From assembly GCA_018971775.1 (NCBI GenBank), contig JAGXAB010000005.1:62001-126000 (forward strand): a DNA stretch of 64,000 nt. The letters are read 5' to 3'. Below are positions 46,673-56,304 of the stretch, in pieces. Each line of letters begins with the position of its first letter. Position 1 is the stretch's first letter. The notes under the pieces are model-generated. The model was not told the origin of the DNA. It saw only the letters and a list, made by a program, of their open reading frames with translations, and searched no databases. Both the position numbers and the translations under genes were made by a program. Origin of the DNA: Cyanobacteria bacterium REEB67. Lineage in GTDB: Bacteria; Cyanobacteriota; Vampirovibrionia; Obscuribacterales; Obscuribacteraceae.

Positions 46673-47551
46673 TTAAAGGGTGCCCCGGCCCCAGCCGGCC
46701 ATGACTATGCGGTCTTTTCCCGAGAGGTCAGGCAATAACCTCACCCCTTGCCAGTTTGCCGTTTCGAAGATGGCAGTGATGGCCGGCCCCTGGCCTTCGC
46801 CAAATTCGGCCAGTAATATCGCCCCGCGCTCACCGCTCAACGCCGGCAGCCTGGCGGCAAAAGCACGGTAAAAACCGAGCCCGTCGGCGTCCGGACCTTG
46901 CAGTGCGAGATGCGGTTCGTAGTCTTTGACCTCCGGCGCCAGACCGGGCATCAAATCCGGCCGTACATAGGGAGGGTTGGAGAGGAAAAGGTCGAAACCG
47001 ACGTTCTTTTGCGGGGACCAGTCTGGCGAAATATTTTTGAGCGGGTCAAAATCCGGGGCCAGAAAATCTTTTATCAGAAGCTCGAAGCGGGAGGCGACGC
47101 CGAGACTTCTGGCGTTGGCCAGACAAACGGCGGCGGCAGCAGGACTTACCTCGCAGGCCACCACCTCTATCTGAGGACAAAATTTGAGCAGGCTCAAACC
47201 AATAACACCCGAGCCGGCACCAATCTCAAAGACACGCACCGGCCTGGCCGCGGCGTTTGCCCGGGCGGCCGGCTCGATAAAACTCTTCGCCCGCTCGACT
47301 AAAATCTCAGTCTCCGGCCTCGGGATGAGGACGGCGGAGCTGACGGCAAAAGACAGGCCCATGAAATAACTTTCGCCAAGAATATGCTGCAGGGGTTCGC
47401 GCCGGCTGCGCCTCTCGACATATTTTGCCAGGGTCGCTACCAGTGAATCAGCAAGGCGTTCATGGCCGCGCAAGACAATCGCCGCCGCCGACAATCCACT
47501 GGCAGTGCGCAGCATGAGCTCGGCTTCGGCCATGGCCTCGGCCTTTTCCAC
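46673..47551 (-). CDS. prmC: Release-factor glutamine methyltransferase PrmC
   Basis: PrmC methylates the GGQ glutamine of release factors; its target prfA lies immediately upstream. The 292-residue protein has the SAM-binding VFEIGAGSGVIGLSLL and the catalytic NPPY (FLSNPPYVRP). The start is doubtful. GTG 47551 is the first canonical codon, but homologous-looking N-terminal sequence (FYDTAKRDLCERLINLGVEK) continues in frame upstream toward the prfA stop without ATG, GTG or TTG. A non-canonical start (for example ATT near 47605) is possible. Confidence 0.93.
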   Translation of the reverse strand: MEKAEAMAEAELMLRTASGLSAAAIVLRGHERLADSLVATLAKYVERRSRREPLQHILGESYFMGLSFAVSSAVLIPRPETEILVERAKSFIEPAARANAAARPVRVFEIGAGSGVIGLSLLKFCPQIEVVACEVSPAAAAVCLANARSLGVASRFELLIKDFLAPDFDPLKNISPDWSPQKNVGFDLFLSNPPYVRPDLMPGLAPEVKDYEPHLALQGPDADGLGFYRAFAARLPALSGERGAILLAEFGEGQGPAITAIFETANWQGVRLLPDLSGKDRIVMAGWGRGTL

Positions 47552-47609
47552 ACCCAGATTTATCAGCCTCTCGCACAGATCTCGTTTAGCCGTGTCGTAG
47601 AAAATAGGC

Positions 47610-48689
47610 CTAGACCTGTTCTTCCAGAAGTTTTTGCTGATAGGAGAGGATGTTGGATTCGATGATTTTGTCGAGATCGCCTTCGAGGATGGGCGTCAAC
47701 GAAAAGTTTTGATTGAGACGATGATCGGTAACGCGATTGTCTTTGAAATTGTAGGTGCGGATTTTTTCGGAGCGATCGCCGGTGCCGACCTGGGATTTAC
47801 GCTGGTCGTAGATCAGTTTGTTTTGCTCTTCGAGGACGCGCTGATAGAGCTTATTGCGCAGGATCTGCTTGGCGCGCTCTTTGTTTTGCAATTGGCTGCG
47901 TTCTTCCGAACATGCCACCATCAAGCCGCTCGGCCTGTGCACGATGCGCACGGCCGTTTCTACTTTGTTGACGTTCTGACCGCCGGCACCGCCGGATCGC
48001 ATGGTGCTTATCTCAAGGTCGCGCTCATCGAGCACGACATCGACTTCTTCCGCTTCGGGCATGACGGCCACGGTCGCCGTCGATGTATGGACGCGGCCCT
48101 GGGCCTCGGTCGCTGGTACGCGCTGGACGCGATGCACACCGGACTCAAATTTAAATTTACTGAAAGCACCATCGCCTTTGAAGCTGACGATCACTTCCTT
48201 ATAGCCACCAAGCTCGCCTTCGGAGGCGCTGGCGATTTCCGGGATGAAACCGCTCTTATCGGCATAGCGCAAATACATGCGCAAAAGGTCGCCGGCAAAA
48301 ATCGAGGCTTCGTCCCCGCCGGTCCCGGCGCGGATTTCCAACATGATGTTTTTTTCGTCGTTGGGATCGCTTGGTAGAAGCAAAAACTTGAGCTGTTCGG
48401 TCAGGGTCTCATAAGTAGCTTTGAGCTGCTCTACTTCAGCCTGACAGAGCTCGCGCATTTCTTTGTCGGTTTCGCCGCGCAGGATTTCCTGCGCATCGGC
48501 GATTTCTTTTTCGGTGTTTTGCCACTGGTGAAAAGCATCGACGGTAGTCTGCAATTGGTGGCGAGTTTTGGCCAGGCGCTTGAAGGTTTCCTGATCGGAA
48601 ATAACATCAGGATCCGAGAGCTTCTCTTCAACTTCTTTGAAGGTGCTCTCGATATCTTTGAGTTTTTCTACAAAGTGCTCCATGGCCAT
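47610..48689 (-). CDS. prfA: Peptide chain release factor 1
   Basis: RF1 releases peptides at UAA and UAG. The 359-residue protein has the tripeptide anticodon region in [18 protein letters not shown] and the universal GGQ at residues 236-238 ([10 protein letters not shown]). Domain order and length are typical. ATG 48689 and ATG 48683 are both possible. The gene is upstream of prmC on the same strand, the common arrangement, and just downstream of tRNA-Ser. Confidence 0.97.
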   Translation of the reverse strand: MAMEHFVEKLKDIESTFKEVEEKLSDPDVISDQETFKRLAKTRHQLQTTVDAFHQWQNTEKEIADAQEILRGETDKEMRELCQAEVEQLKATYETLTEQLKFLLLPSDPNDEKNIMLEIRAGTGGDEASIFAGDLLRMYLRYADKSGFIPEIASASEGELGGYKEVIVSFKGDGAFSKFKFESGVHRVQRVPATEAQGRVHTSTATVAVMPEAEEVDVVLDERDLEISTMRSGGAGGQNVNKVETAVRIVHRPSGLMVACSEERSQLQNKERAKQILRNKLYQRVLEEQNKLIYDQRKSQVGTGDRSEKIRTYNFKDNRVTDHRLNQNFSLTPILEGDLDKIIESNILSYQQKLLEEQV

Positions 48690-48705
48690 CTCATTTATAA
48701 AAGAA

Positions 48706-48792
48706 CGGAGAGGGAGGGATTCGAACCCTCGCTGCGTTTTAGCGCAGACAGTCTTTCCAGGACTGCACGATCGACCACTCTGACACCTCTCC
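48706..48792 (-). tRNA. tRNA-Ser (anticodon GGA)
   Basis: An 87-base class II tRNA on the minus strand. Acceptor GGAGAGG pairs with CCTCTCC, the discriminator is G, the anticodon stem CAGTC/GACTG holds loop CTGGAAA (anticodon GGA, reads UCC/UCU), a long variable arm pairs CTGCG with CGCAG, and the T-arm contains GGTTCGAATCC. CCA is not encoded. Confidence 0.97.
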
Positions 48793-48890
48793 AGGCGATC
48801 AGGTCAAATTATAATACGTGCCAGGCAGCTCGACTGTGGTCAAGTAGTCATAGTCAGGCAAGAGTAATTACTCTTAATAGAATGGCTGAA

Positions 48891-49715
48891 CTATTTAGAC
48901 GCGTTGACTGCGCCGACGCTTGCCTTGCAACGCTTGGCTCCGCCTCTAATTATGGGCAAGAATTCCTCGGCCTTAAGGGCCGCACCGCCCACCAGGGCGC
49001 CATCGATATCGGTTTGCGCCATCTGCTCTTCGATCGTCGAGGCTTTGACCGATCCGCCGTAAAGCACGGGGATGGAGTCGGCGACGTGGCCGGGGCCTTT
49101 GTCGCCGGGATAAAGTTCGTTGATTGTCGTGCGGATCAGCTTGCAGACGCGGTTGGCTTCGACAACTTCGCAATTTTTGCCGGTACCTATAGCCCAGACC
49201 GGTTCATAAGCAACGACTAATTTTGCCACTTCCGCTTCGCTGATTTCAGCCAGACCGGCCGTGACCTGATGCTTGATGATGTTATCGGTGAGATTTTCAT
49301 CGCGTTCACCGAGCGTTTCGCCGACGCACATAATGGGCGTCAGACCATGCTTGAGGGCGTTTTTGACTTTGAGATTGACGGTGTGATTGGTCTCGGCGAA
49401 ATATTGACGACGCTCGGAGTGACCGATGATCACGTGGCTGACGTGGATAGCGGTCAGCATCGGCGCGGCGATCTCACCGGTGAAAGCGCCACTGTCGCGG
49501 TAATCCATGTTTTGGGCACCGACCTGCACGGCCGATCCCTTAACTGTATTTAAGACCTCGGGCAGGCAAACGAAGGTCGGGCAGAGCACGACATCGGGTA
49601 GCGCTTGTCCGGCCAGATCAGCCTGTATTCCGGCCACCAGAGCCTTGGCCAGCTCACGGGCCTCGTCTACGGTTTTGTGCATTTTCCAGTTGCCGGCAAT
49701 TACAGTTTTACGCAT
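48891..49715 (-). CDS. tpiA: Triosephosphate isomerase
   Basis: The glycolytic enzyme interconverting DHAP and GAP. The product has GNWKM (catalytic Lys), IIGHSERR (catalytic His), AYEPVWAIGTG (catalytic Glu) and the phosphate-binding YGGSV. ATG 49715 is preferred over the TTG at 49724; it gives 274 residues, about 20 longer than average, with a short extra C-terminus (CKASVGAVNASK). It is divergent from lipA with an 93-base shared promoter region. Confidence 0.96.
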   Translation of the reverse strand: MRKTVIAGNWKMHKTVDEARELAKALVAGIQADLAGQALPDVVLCPTFVCLPEVLNTVKGSAVQVGAQNMDYRDSGAFTGEIAAPMLTAIHVSHVIIGHSERRQYFAETNHTVNLKVKNALKHGLTPIMCVGETLGERDENLTDNIIKHQVTAGLAEISEAEVAKLVVAYEPVWAIGTGKNCEVVEANRVCKLIRTTINELYPGDKGPGHVADSIPVLYGGSVKASTIEEQMAQTDIDGALVGGAALKAEEFLPIIRGGAKRCKASVGAVNASK

Positions 49716-49808
49716 ACTTTTCAATCCAATAATAGAAACAGATGGCTAATTGTACCTGCCAATCCTCTAGAATTTAGTCAGAATGGACATCTATTAAGTA
49801 GGTAAGAG

Positions 49809-50780
49809 ATGGCAGGCGAAACGCAAGTAAATATAGAGCAGGCAAATCTTGAAAAAGACGCGGCCGCAAAACGCCTGGCTCTGATCAGTATGCGCCATGA
49901 AGACGCAGGAGAGCCGGTTTTGCGCCTGCCCGAATGGGTGAAGCGCAATGTCTTGACCAATGACGACAATCGCAACACCCGGGTGATTTTAAAAGAACAG
50001 CGGCTTAACACAATTTGCGAAAGCGGTCGCTGCCCCAATAAAAGCGAATGCTGGTCGAAAGGCACCGCCACTTTTATGCTGATGGGCGCGCTCTGCACGC
50101 GCACCTGCCGCTTCTGTGCGGTCAACAAGGGCCTGCCCGAGCCGCTCGCCGAAGACGAGCCGGATCGCATCGCCGAAGCAGCCAGACAGATGGGCCTGCG
50201 CCACGTCGTCCTCACCTCCGTAAACCGCGATGATTTGCCGGATCAAGGAGCCAATCATTTTGCCCGTACAATCACCGCCTTAAAAAATGCCATCGCAGGC
50301 GTCGCCGTCGAAGTGCTCACTCCTGATTTTCAGGGGCGCCGCGACGCCCTCGAAATTGTCCTGGCCGCCAAGCCGGTCGTCTACAATCACAATATCGAGA
50401 CCGTACCGCGGCTCTACAAGCGCGTCCGCCCCGGCTCGAAATACGATCGCTCCCTCGATATTTTGCGCATGGCCAATGAAATCGACCGCGACATCCCGAC
50501 CAAATCGGGCTTGATGCTCGGTGTCGGCGAGACCTTCGACGAAGTCAAAGAAGTGATGCGCGATCTGCGCGCCAATAACGTCGAATTTCTCACCCTCGGA
50601 CAATACCTGCGTCCGACCCGCGATCAGCTTCCGGTCAAGCGTTATGTAGAACCGGCCGAATTTGACGAGCTCGGCGCTTATGGCTGGGAAATAGGTTTCA
50701 AGATGGTGCATTCCGGACCGCTGGTACGCAGCTCCTATCATGCCGAAGCAAAGGCCGAAGAGCTGGCTGGAAAAGCTTAA
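49809..50780 (+). CDS. lipA: Lipoyl synthase
   Basis: This radical-SAM enzyme inserts two sulfurs into protein-bound octanoate. The 323-residue protein has the auxiliary-cluster cysteines (CESGRCPNKSEC), the radical-SAM CTRTCRFC, and the C-terminal RSSYHAEAK-type serine region (VRSSYHA). An N-terminal extension of about 35 residues precedes the core. AGGTAAG lies just before ATG 49809. The next gene begins at the base after its stop, so it heads a three-gene operon. No lipB is nearby. Confidence 0.97.
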   Translation: MAGETQVNIEQANLEKDAAAKRLALISMRHEDAGEPVLRLPEWVKRNVLTNDDNRNTRVILKEQRLNTICESGRCPNKSECWSKGTATFMLMGALCTRTCRFCAVNKGLPEPLAEDEPDRIAEAARQMGLRHVVLTSVNRDDLPDQGANHFARTITALKNAIAGVAVEVLTPDFQGRRDALEIVLAAKPVVYNHNIETVPRLYKRVRPGSKYDRSLDILRMANEIDRDIPTKSGLMLGVGETFDEVKEVMRDLRANNVEFLTLGQYLRPTRDQLPVKRYVEPAEFDELGAYGWEIGFKMVHSGPLVRSSYHAEAKAEELAGKA

Positions 50781-52085
50781 GTGGCAGCTCCGGGCAAGGA
50801 CGAGCCAGAAAAAAAAGAAGGGCGCGACGCCAGAGAACTGGCCGGCGCAGTCGATGACAAGGCCGAGGCACGTAAACTCCTGGCCGATGGCCTCTATGAA
50901 AAGTGCCGTGACCGGCTGACGACTTACTGGTCGAAGCACCCTTTTGATTTTGAAGCGATCGAGCTCTACCGCGACATGCTCGTCGAAATCGGTCGCACCG
51001 ACATCGCCGAAAAATTCGATGCACTTTTGCAAAAGCGGGCCTCATCGCTATCGACACCGCCCTACAAACATCATCAAGAACTCTACGACATGGCCTATGC
51101 TTTAGTCGATATTCGCCAGTATGCTATCGCCGCCATGCTATTAAAAGAATTGACCCGCGAATTGCCCGAAGACATGGAAATCAATTACGAGCTCGGCTTT
51201 GCCCTGATGTCGCTCAAATCATACGAAGAAGCGATCAAACATTTCTCTGTAGCGGCGCGCAAAAAAGATGACTTCGACCCTTATTTAAATCTGGCCATTT
51301 GCTATACCCTGCTGCGCAATCTGGAAGCGGCAAGCAAAGCCATAGACATAGCGGCACCGCTGGCCACAAACGAAGACGAAAAGCTCGAGATCGAACATCG
51401 ACGCATCGTCCTCAAACGGCTCAAACTTTTCACGGCGAAAAAAGAACTGAATAATCGCGACTGGCTTTTTATCCTCTACGGCACCGTGCTTCTCAGGCCC
51501 ACATTGAAAATCCAGCATCTCAAGGAAGAGGCCTCGCATGTGGCATCGATGCTGGTTGTCCTGAAAGGATTTTTGACTGGTCTATCTATAGAGAACGAAG
51601 GCGTTGAATACTACTCGCTGCGCTCAAAACCGCTCAGCTCAGTGCTGGCGCAACTGAATAATATCCCGGTTGATGCCTACCGGGGCCCGGACCGACCAGA
51701 AAATGTAATGCTTACGCTGAGCTGGACTACCGACATCATCGGACCGCACCAGGCATTCATCGGCAATGCCGAGAATCGCTCGCTCTTCGCCTACGCTCTG
51801 ACTCCTGATACGCCACTACCCCTGGTGCCCGATATCATCGGCTGCCTGGCCGAAGATATCACCATGCCCTGGGAAGGTGACAAATCGCCAAAGGCACTGG
51901 AGCGCCTGGTCGAAAACATCCTCGAGCGTGCCTATGCCCTCGAAGCGTCTCCCGAGCTCATCCAGGAATATCAGGAAGCGATAGACTATTACCACGACAA
52001 GCGCGACCTGCTAGTCTTCAACAACAGTCAGATTTTCCCCAATCGCCCTGAATACACAGCCGAAGTACCGCGCCATGGCAAATAG
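50781..52085 (+). CDS. TPR-like cytoplasmic protein in the lipA operon
   Basis: A 434-residue protein starting at GTG immediately after the lipA TAA. Residues 20-210 contain TPR-like helical pairs (MEINYELGFALMSLKSYEEAIKHF). The second half (about 230-434) is a different domain including DIIGPHQAFIGNAENRSLF that I do not recognise. There is no signal peptide. The end overlaps the cobS start by 11 bases. Position suggests co-expression with lipoate and cobalamin enzymes but does not reveal a function. Confidence 0.75.
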   Translation: MAAPGKDEPEKKEGRDARELAGAVDDKAEARKLLADGLYEKCRDRLTTYWSKHPFDFEAIELYRDMLVEIGRTDIAEKFDALLQKRASSLSTPPYKHHQELYDMAYALVDIRQYAIAAMLLKELTRELPEDMEINYELGFALMSLKSYEEAIKHFSVAARKKDDFDPYLNLAICYTLLRNLEAASKAIDIAAPLATNEDEKLEIEHRRIVLKRLKLFTAKKELNNRDWLFILYGTVLLRPTLKIQHLKEEASHVASMLVVLKGFLTGLSIENEGVEYYSLRSKPLSSVLAQLNNIPVDAYRGPDRPENVMLTLSWTTDIIGPHQAFIGNAENRSLFAYALTPDTPLPLVPDIIGCLAEDITMPWEGDKSPKALERLVENILERAYALEASPELIQEYQEAIDYYHDKRDLLVFNNSQIFPNRPEYTAEVPRHGK

Positions 52086-52917
52086 TCGCAAGCTCAATGT
52101 CTTTGCCCGCTTTGCCCTTGCCACCTCGTACATCACTATTATTCCCCTGGGCTCGCTCGTCAAAGTCAGCTCTGAACCATCGAGTACTACCCTCGACGAG
52201 GACATCCTCAGCGGCCTGGCCAAATATCTACCGGCAGTCGGCCTGCTTCTCGGAGCTCTCCTGGCAATAGCAGCAGCTTCACTCAATCTCGCTCCCGGTC
52301 TCGAACAAAATGCCCTGCTCAAAGGAGTGATAATCACCACCCTCTGGCTGGTGATTACCGGCGGTCTGCATTTTGACGGTCTGATGGACACCGCCGATGG
52401 TATCTTTTCGCACCGCGACCGTGGGCGTATGCTCGAAATCATGCAGGATCCCCGCGCCGGTAACTTTGCCGTGATCACCGGAGTGGCGGTCTTTGCCATG
52501 AAAGCAGTGGCCCTGGCATCGCTTTTCCGCCATAGCGGCGTCCACGCCACGGTTTTGCCGACGGCACTTTTGCTCATCCCGGCCTGGGCACGCTTTGCCG
52601 AGGCCTATGCGATCGGCCGCTATCCCTATGCCAAACCCGAGGGCAAAGGCCGCGTCTGGCATGAGACAATGAAATTTCCCGGCGACCTGGGCCTGGCACT
52701 GATATTGCCTTTGCTCCTCACAGCCGCCACCGGTATTTTTATCAGCGAAACAGCCTTCTATAACGCCATCACGGTTATCTTTGCCGGATTCTTTTGCGCC
52801 GCCTATTTAAATAGTCGCCTGGGCGGGCATACGGGAGACACGTACGGTACCGTTGTCGAAGTGAGCGAAACCATTAGCTTGATTGCCCTCGCCCTCCTCC
52901 CGACGACCCTAGGCTAA
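52075..52917 (+). CDS. cobS: Adenosylcobinamide-GDP ribazoletransferase (cobalamin synthase)
   Basis: CobS joins adenosylcobinamide-GDP and alpha-ribazole in the inner membrane to make the cobalamin nucleotide loop. The 280-residue protein is hydrophobic with about six helices. It has the conserved GGLHFDGLMDTADG, an R-x3-E-x-MQDPRAGNF stretch and the C-terminal GGHTGDTYGTVVEVSE. No other cob genes are adjacent, so salvage or a dispersed pathway is likely. It overlaps the upstream TPR gene by 11 bases, pointing to translational coupling. Confidence 0.94.
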   Translation: MANSRKLNVFARFALATSYITIIPLGSLVKVSSEPSSTTLDEDILSGLAKYLPAVGLLLGALLAIAAASLNLAPGLEQNALLKGVIITTLWLVITGGLHFDGLMDTADGIFSHRDRGRMLEIMQDPRAGNFAVITGVAVFAMKAVALASLFRHSGVHATVLPTALLLIPAWARFAEAYAIGRYPYAKPEGKGRVWHETMKFPGDLGLALILPLLLTAATGIFISETAFYNAITVIFAGFFCAAYLNSRLGGHTGDTYGTVVEVSETISLIALALLPTTLG

Positions 52918-52939
52918 ACCAGAGAGAGAGAGGCACTTT

Positions 52940-54778
52940 ATGGAAGATGAGCAGAAAAGCGCCGCACTCTGGGCCAGCTACATGGAGCGCGGCCGCACGG
53001 CCCTCCAGCGCGAGCAACGTCATGAAGCGGTTAAGCGCTTCGGATTGGCGCTAGCGGAGGCACAAAATTTTGGCGATGACGATCCCCGCCTGGCCGATAC
53101 ACTCTTTCAAGTAGCGCAGGCGGCCGACCTCGGCGATATCGAGAATACTCTCGCTTTATATAACACAGCACTGGCGGCGCGAGAAAAAGTTTCCAGTGAA
53201 GACGATCCGGCCTTGATTTCGATTTTGCAGACGATGGCATTTTTGTTCTGCCGCCTCGATCGCTTCACCGAGGCGCATGAGCACCAGGCTCGCGCCATCA
53301 ATATAGCCGAGCATAACTTCGGCATCAACCATCCGGCCACAATCAAAACCATGCACGCCGCCTTGCTCAATCGCCAGCGCTTCATCATGGGTAAACCGCC
53401 GGGTCAGTACAGCTACAGTGTCGAAGAACTCGAGCTCGAAATCGTCGCCCGCCTGAATGATGAAAGCCGCGCCCTGCAAGATAAATGCGACAAGGAAAAT
53501 GTAGAGCGCAAAGACACGAGCAGCGGAATCACCGCCGAAGATTGCGACAGGCTCGTGCAGCTAGCCGATTGCTATGAAGCTCTCGGCATGAACGCCGAAG
53601 CCCTCGACCTTCTGGAACAACGACTGCAAATCGAACAGACTATATATGGCCCCGACAGCCGGGAAGCGGCGCGTTGCCAGAGCGAAGTAGCGGCGAGTTA
53701 TACCTGTCCGGTTTCGCTCGCCGAAGAGAAACAGCTTGAAGCAATAGCAATCTTGCAGCAATATCATGAGCGCGGCCAGAATACCGGCGAAACCAGGGAT
53801 CTGATCGATGCCCTGGAGCGCTTGAGCAGTCTTTACAGCCGCTCGAGCCGATTTGCCGAGGTGCTCGAATTAAAGCAAAAAATAATCGCGCTCAAAGAAA
53901 GCTCGCCGGTCTTCGACCCCTACGAATCGCACCGAGACTATCGCTCCCTGGCCTCCGCCTACCGTGTCCTGCAACGTTATGATGAATCGAGTGCCGCTTA
54001 CAAGCAAGCGATCGACTTTCTCGAAAGCGCCAGCGGCGAAGAGTCTGAGGATTTTGCCGATCTGCTCTCTGAAGCGGCCGATTTCGAGCCCCTTTCGCGG
54101 GGCGCCGAGGCGGAAGCTAACTGGCGCAGAGCCCTGTCGATACAAGAAAAGATACTTGGCCCCAACGATTCAAAAACCGCACAGACACTTGGATCTCTCG
54201 GCCAGCACTATGCTCGCAACGAAAAACCGACCTGGGCCGAACCGATGCTCAAACGAGCTCTGACGATCACTCAAAGTCACTACCACAGACACCATCACAA
54301 AGTGCTTTCATTGATCTGGATACTCGGAAATTTTTATTTCGAGCAGCAAGATATGGTGGCGGCGGAGGCCATTCTCAAACAAGGCCTGGTAGTCAAAAAA
54401 GCATCAGCTGACACAATGCAACCAATGCTCAACCTCTGGGATAGAAGCATCACCTTTGTACTCGGCAATGTTTATCTCAGTCAGCAAAAATATGCCGAAG
54501 CCGAGCAATGCTACAAGCAGCTTTTGCCGGCCAGGGTACCGGGATTGCAAGAGCCGGAGACAATCTTGCAACTGGTCTACAGCCTGGCCGTGGTCTATCA
54601 CGCCCAGCACAAATACGGCGAGGCCGAAACGCTCTACCAGAGGGCTCTCGACATACTGGAAGTCAACCGCAACAACAATATCGAAGGTCTCACCACGATC
54701 GCCGAGCGCTACGCCGAAATGCTCCGCGCCGACAATCGCTATGACGAAGCGGATCAACTACAAAAGCGCTACGCCTGA
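52940..54778 (+). CDS. Cytoplasmic TPR (kinesin-light-chain-like) protein
   Basis: A 612-residue protein without signal peptide, made of about ten long TPR units of the 42-residue kinesin-light-chain type, for example AEANWRRALSIQEKILGPNDSKTAQTLGSL and AEQCYKQLLPARVPG. These repeats carry the ...HP..A...NLA-like spacing. It is a likely protein-interaction scaffold with no enzymatic domain. AGAGAGG gives a good ribosome site. It starts 22 bases after cobS and may be part of the same operon. Confidence 0.85.
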   Translation: MEDEQKSAALWASYMERGRTALQREQRHEAVKRFGLALAEAQNFGDDDPRLADTLFQVAQAADLGDIENTLALYNTALAAREKVSSEDDPALISILQTMAFLFCRLDRFTEAHEHQARAINIAEHNFGINHPATIKTMHAALLNRQRFIMGKPPGQYSYSVEELELEIVARLNDESRALQDKCDKENVERKDTSSGITAEDCDRLVQLADCYEALGMNAEALDLLEQRLQIEQTIYGPDSREAARCQSEVAASYTCPVSLAEEKQLEAIAILQQYHERGQNTGETRDLIDALERLSSLYSRSSRFAEVLELKQKIIALKESSPVFDPYESHRDYRSLASAYRVLQRYDESSAAYKQAIDFLESASGEESEDFADLLSEAADFEPLSRGAEAEANWRRALSIQEKILGPNDSKTAQTLGSLGQHYARNEKPTWAEPMLKRALTITQSHYHRHHHKVLSLIWILGNFYFEQQDMVAAEAILKQGLVVKKASADTMQPMLNLWDRSITFVLGNVYLSQQKYAEAEQCYKQLLPARVPGLQEPETILQLVYSLAVVYHAQHKYGEAETLYQRALDILEVNRNNNIEGLTTIAERYAEMLRADNRYDEADQLQKRYA

Positions 54779-54795
54779 TTAAAAATCAGAACGAT

Positions 54796-56298
54796 TTATT
54801 CGCCGTCGGCGACGCCGTCGCCCGGGGCGTTAGCATTGGCATTGCCGGCATCGAGCAAACCTGATGAAGATACGTGCCGGCCTGTATTCTTTTGAAAATC
54901 CCGCATCTGCAAGATAAGCGCATAGAAAAAATAGGCGAAAAGACCGACGAGCACAAGCGGAAAATATTGCTTGAGCTCGGCCACCGGCGTGAGCATGAAA
55001 AGCAAGAAGAAAATATTGCAAGACCACCAGATGGCGGCACGCAAGATGCGCAGGGGGTGCCCGATTGCCGGTGGGTAAAAATCCTGGAAAGCAATTCGAG
55101 CGAGAAGGACGAAGGCGCAAAGATCGTAAAAAAGAAAGTGGGGTACGACGAGAGTCAGGACAATCAGACCGAGACAAAAGACAAGACCGATTGCTTGCTT
55201 GAAATGTAATTTGGTCCCGTCCAATTTATCCTGCGCCAGAGCAAGGCGCAAAAGCAATGTCGAGCGCCACAGGGCAAACAATCCAATCAAAGCGGACAAA
55301 CCGTAAACAGGCAGTTTTACCGCCTCGCGCACGGCGTGCGGAAAAAATTGCAGGAGTACAGCCGGCAGACAGACGACCAGATATTCGCCAAATTTGTAGA
55401 CTTCTTTGGCATAAATGGCATCGGCCATCTTAAAGTTGTGCCACCAGGCGATAAAAAGTCCCTGGCCACAAGTGATCACATTTATAGCAGCAAAACCGAA
55501 CAAGCCGAAAATCAGACCAACTGTAGCTTTTGGTTTTCCACTCAAGAAGAGCGCTCCGCTCACAAGCAGTGCCGTCGGCATATACTGAGGCTTGAGAGCA
55601 AGGAGAGCGAAGGCCAATCCGGCCAGCATGTGCCTGTTTTTGAGCAGACAAAAGTAAGCAAGAGCCAGAGGCACCAGCCCAAAAACGATACCGAGTTGTC
55701 CGATTAAAAGGGTATGAAAAACCGGGCAGAAGAGGGCGCCCATACAGACCACGCTGAGGGCCTTTTTCCAATCGCGTCCGCAGAGCAAAAAGCCGACAAA
55801 GAGCAAGGCGATTATGCAGAGTATTTGAAAAACAATCATGGCGACTGGCGGCGTCAAGACGCTGAACGGTGAAAAGAGCAGGGCCAGCAAAGGGCTGTAC
55901 ATGTAGATTGCCACAGACTCCTTCGTCAAATAAGGCAGAAGCTGCTTGCAAAAATTGTCGAAAGGAGCGTTGAAAAAAGATTCTGATCCGGCGGGCGGAT
56001 AGATGCCTGCACCCTGACCGCTGGCCATCATCGCTCCGACCGTATAAAAATCCATGATGAAATCGCTCATCTGCATGAGTTTTGGCTGACTGCAGACAAT
56101 GATCGACGGCGTCACGAGCAGGAAGACGGCCAGGATATTGAGTAGTTTCGATATCAGTCTCAAAGACCTTTCCTGCACAGAAGTAGAAGAAGTAAAAGAA
56201 GTAGAAGAAGCAGAAGAAGCAGAAGAAGCAGAGTGGCCAAGAAGATGCAATGTTAACTCATTTGCGGTGCTATGATCGCCCTCTCCGGCCAAGGACAA
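54796..56298 (-). CDS. GT87-like (DUF2029) membrane glycosyltransferase
   Basis: A hydrophobic protein of up to 500 residues with about ten transmembrane helices. The first loop has MSDFIMDFYTVGAMMASG with the D-x-Y motif typical of polyprenyl-phosphate-dependent GT-C enzymes of family 87, then IYPPAGSESFF and an LALLSPFSVLTPP-like helix. It probably transfers a sugar from a lipid carrier outside the membrane; the acceptor is unknown. The start is uncertain: TTG 56298 lies only six bases from the divergent gene, and residues 23-42 are a Ser/Thr run encoded by a microsatellite, so a later start is possible. Confidence 0.78.
   Translation of the reverse strand: MSLAGEGDHSTANELTLHLLGHSASSASSASSTSFTSSTSVQERSLRLISKLLNILAVFLLVTPSIIVCSQPKLMQMSDFIMDFYTVGAMMASGQGAGIYPPAGSESFFNAPFDNFCKQLLPYLTKESVAIYMYSPLLALLFSPFSVLTPPVAMIVFQILCIIALLFVGFLLCGRDWKKALSVVCMGALFCPVFHTLLIGQLGIVFGLVPLALAYFCLLKNRHMLAGLAFALLALKPQYMPTALLVSGALFLSGKPKATVGLIFGLFGFAAINVITCGQGLFIAWWHNFKMADAIYAKEVYKFGEYLVVCLPAVLLQFFPHAVREAVKLPVYGLSALIGLFALWRSTLLLRLALAQDKLDGTKLHFKQAIGLVFCLGLIVLTLVVPHFLFYDLCAFVLLARIAFQDFYPPAIGHPLRILRAAIWWSCNIFFLLFMLTPVAELKQYFPLVLVGLFAYFFYALILQMRDFQKNTGRHVSSSGLLDAGNANANAPGDGVADGE
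56179..56232. repeat. AAG/GAA-type trinucleotide-rich microsatellite
   Basis: Tandem agaagtagaagaag/cagaagaag units near the 5' end of the GT87-like gene, encoding a Ser/Ala/Thr stretch on the minus strand. Triplet periodicity keeps the frame, so copy-number change would alter only linker length; if the true start is downstream the array lies in the leader. Confidence 0.75.
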
Positions 56299-56304
56299 GT
56301 TGTT

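Noticed and set aside
47634-48377. 247-codon plus-strand frame opposite prfA
   Set aside because: Antisense shadow of a clear RF1 gene.
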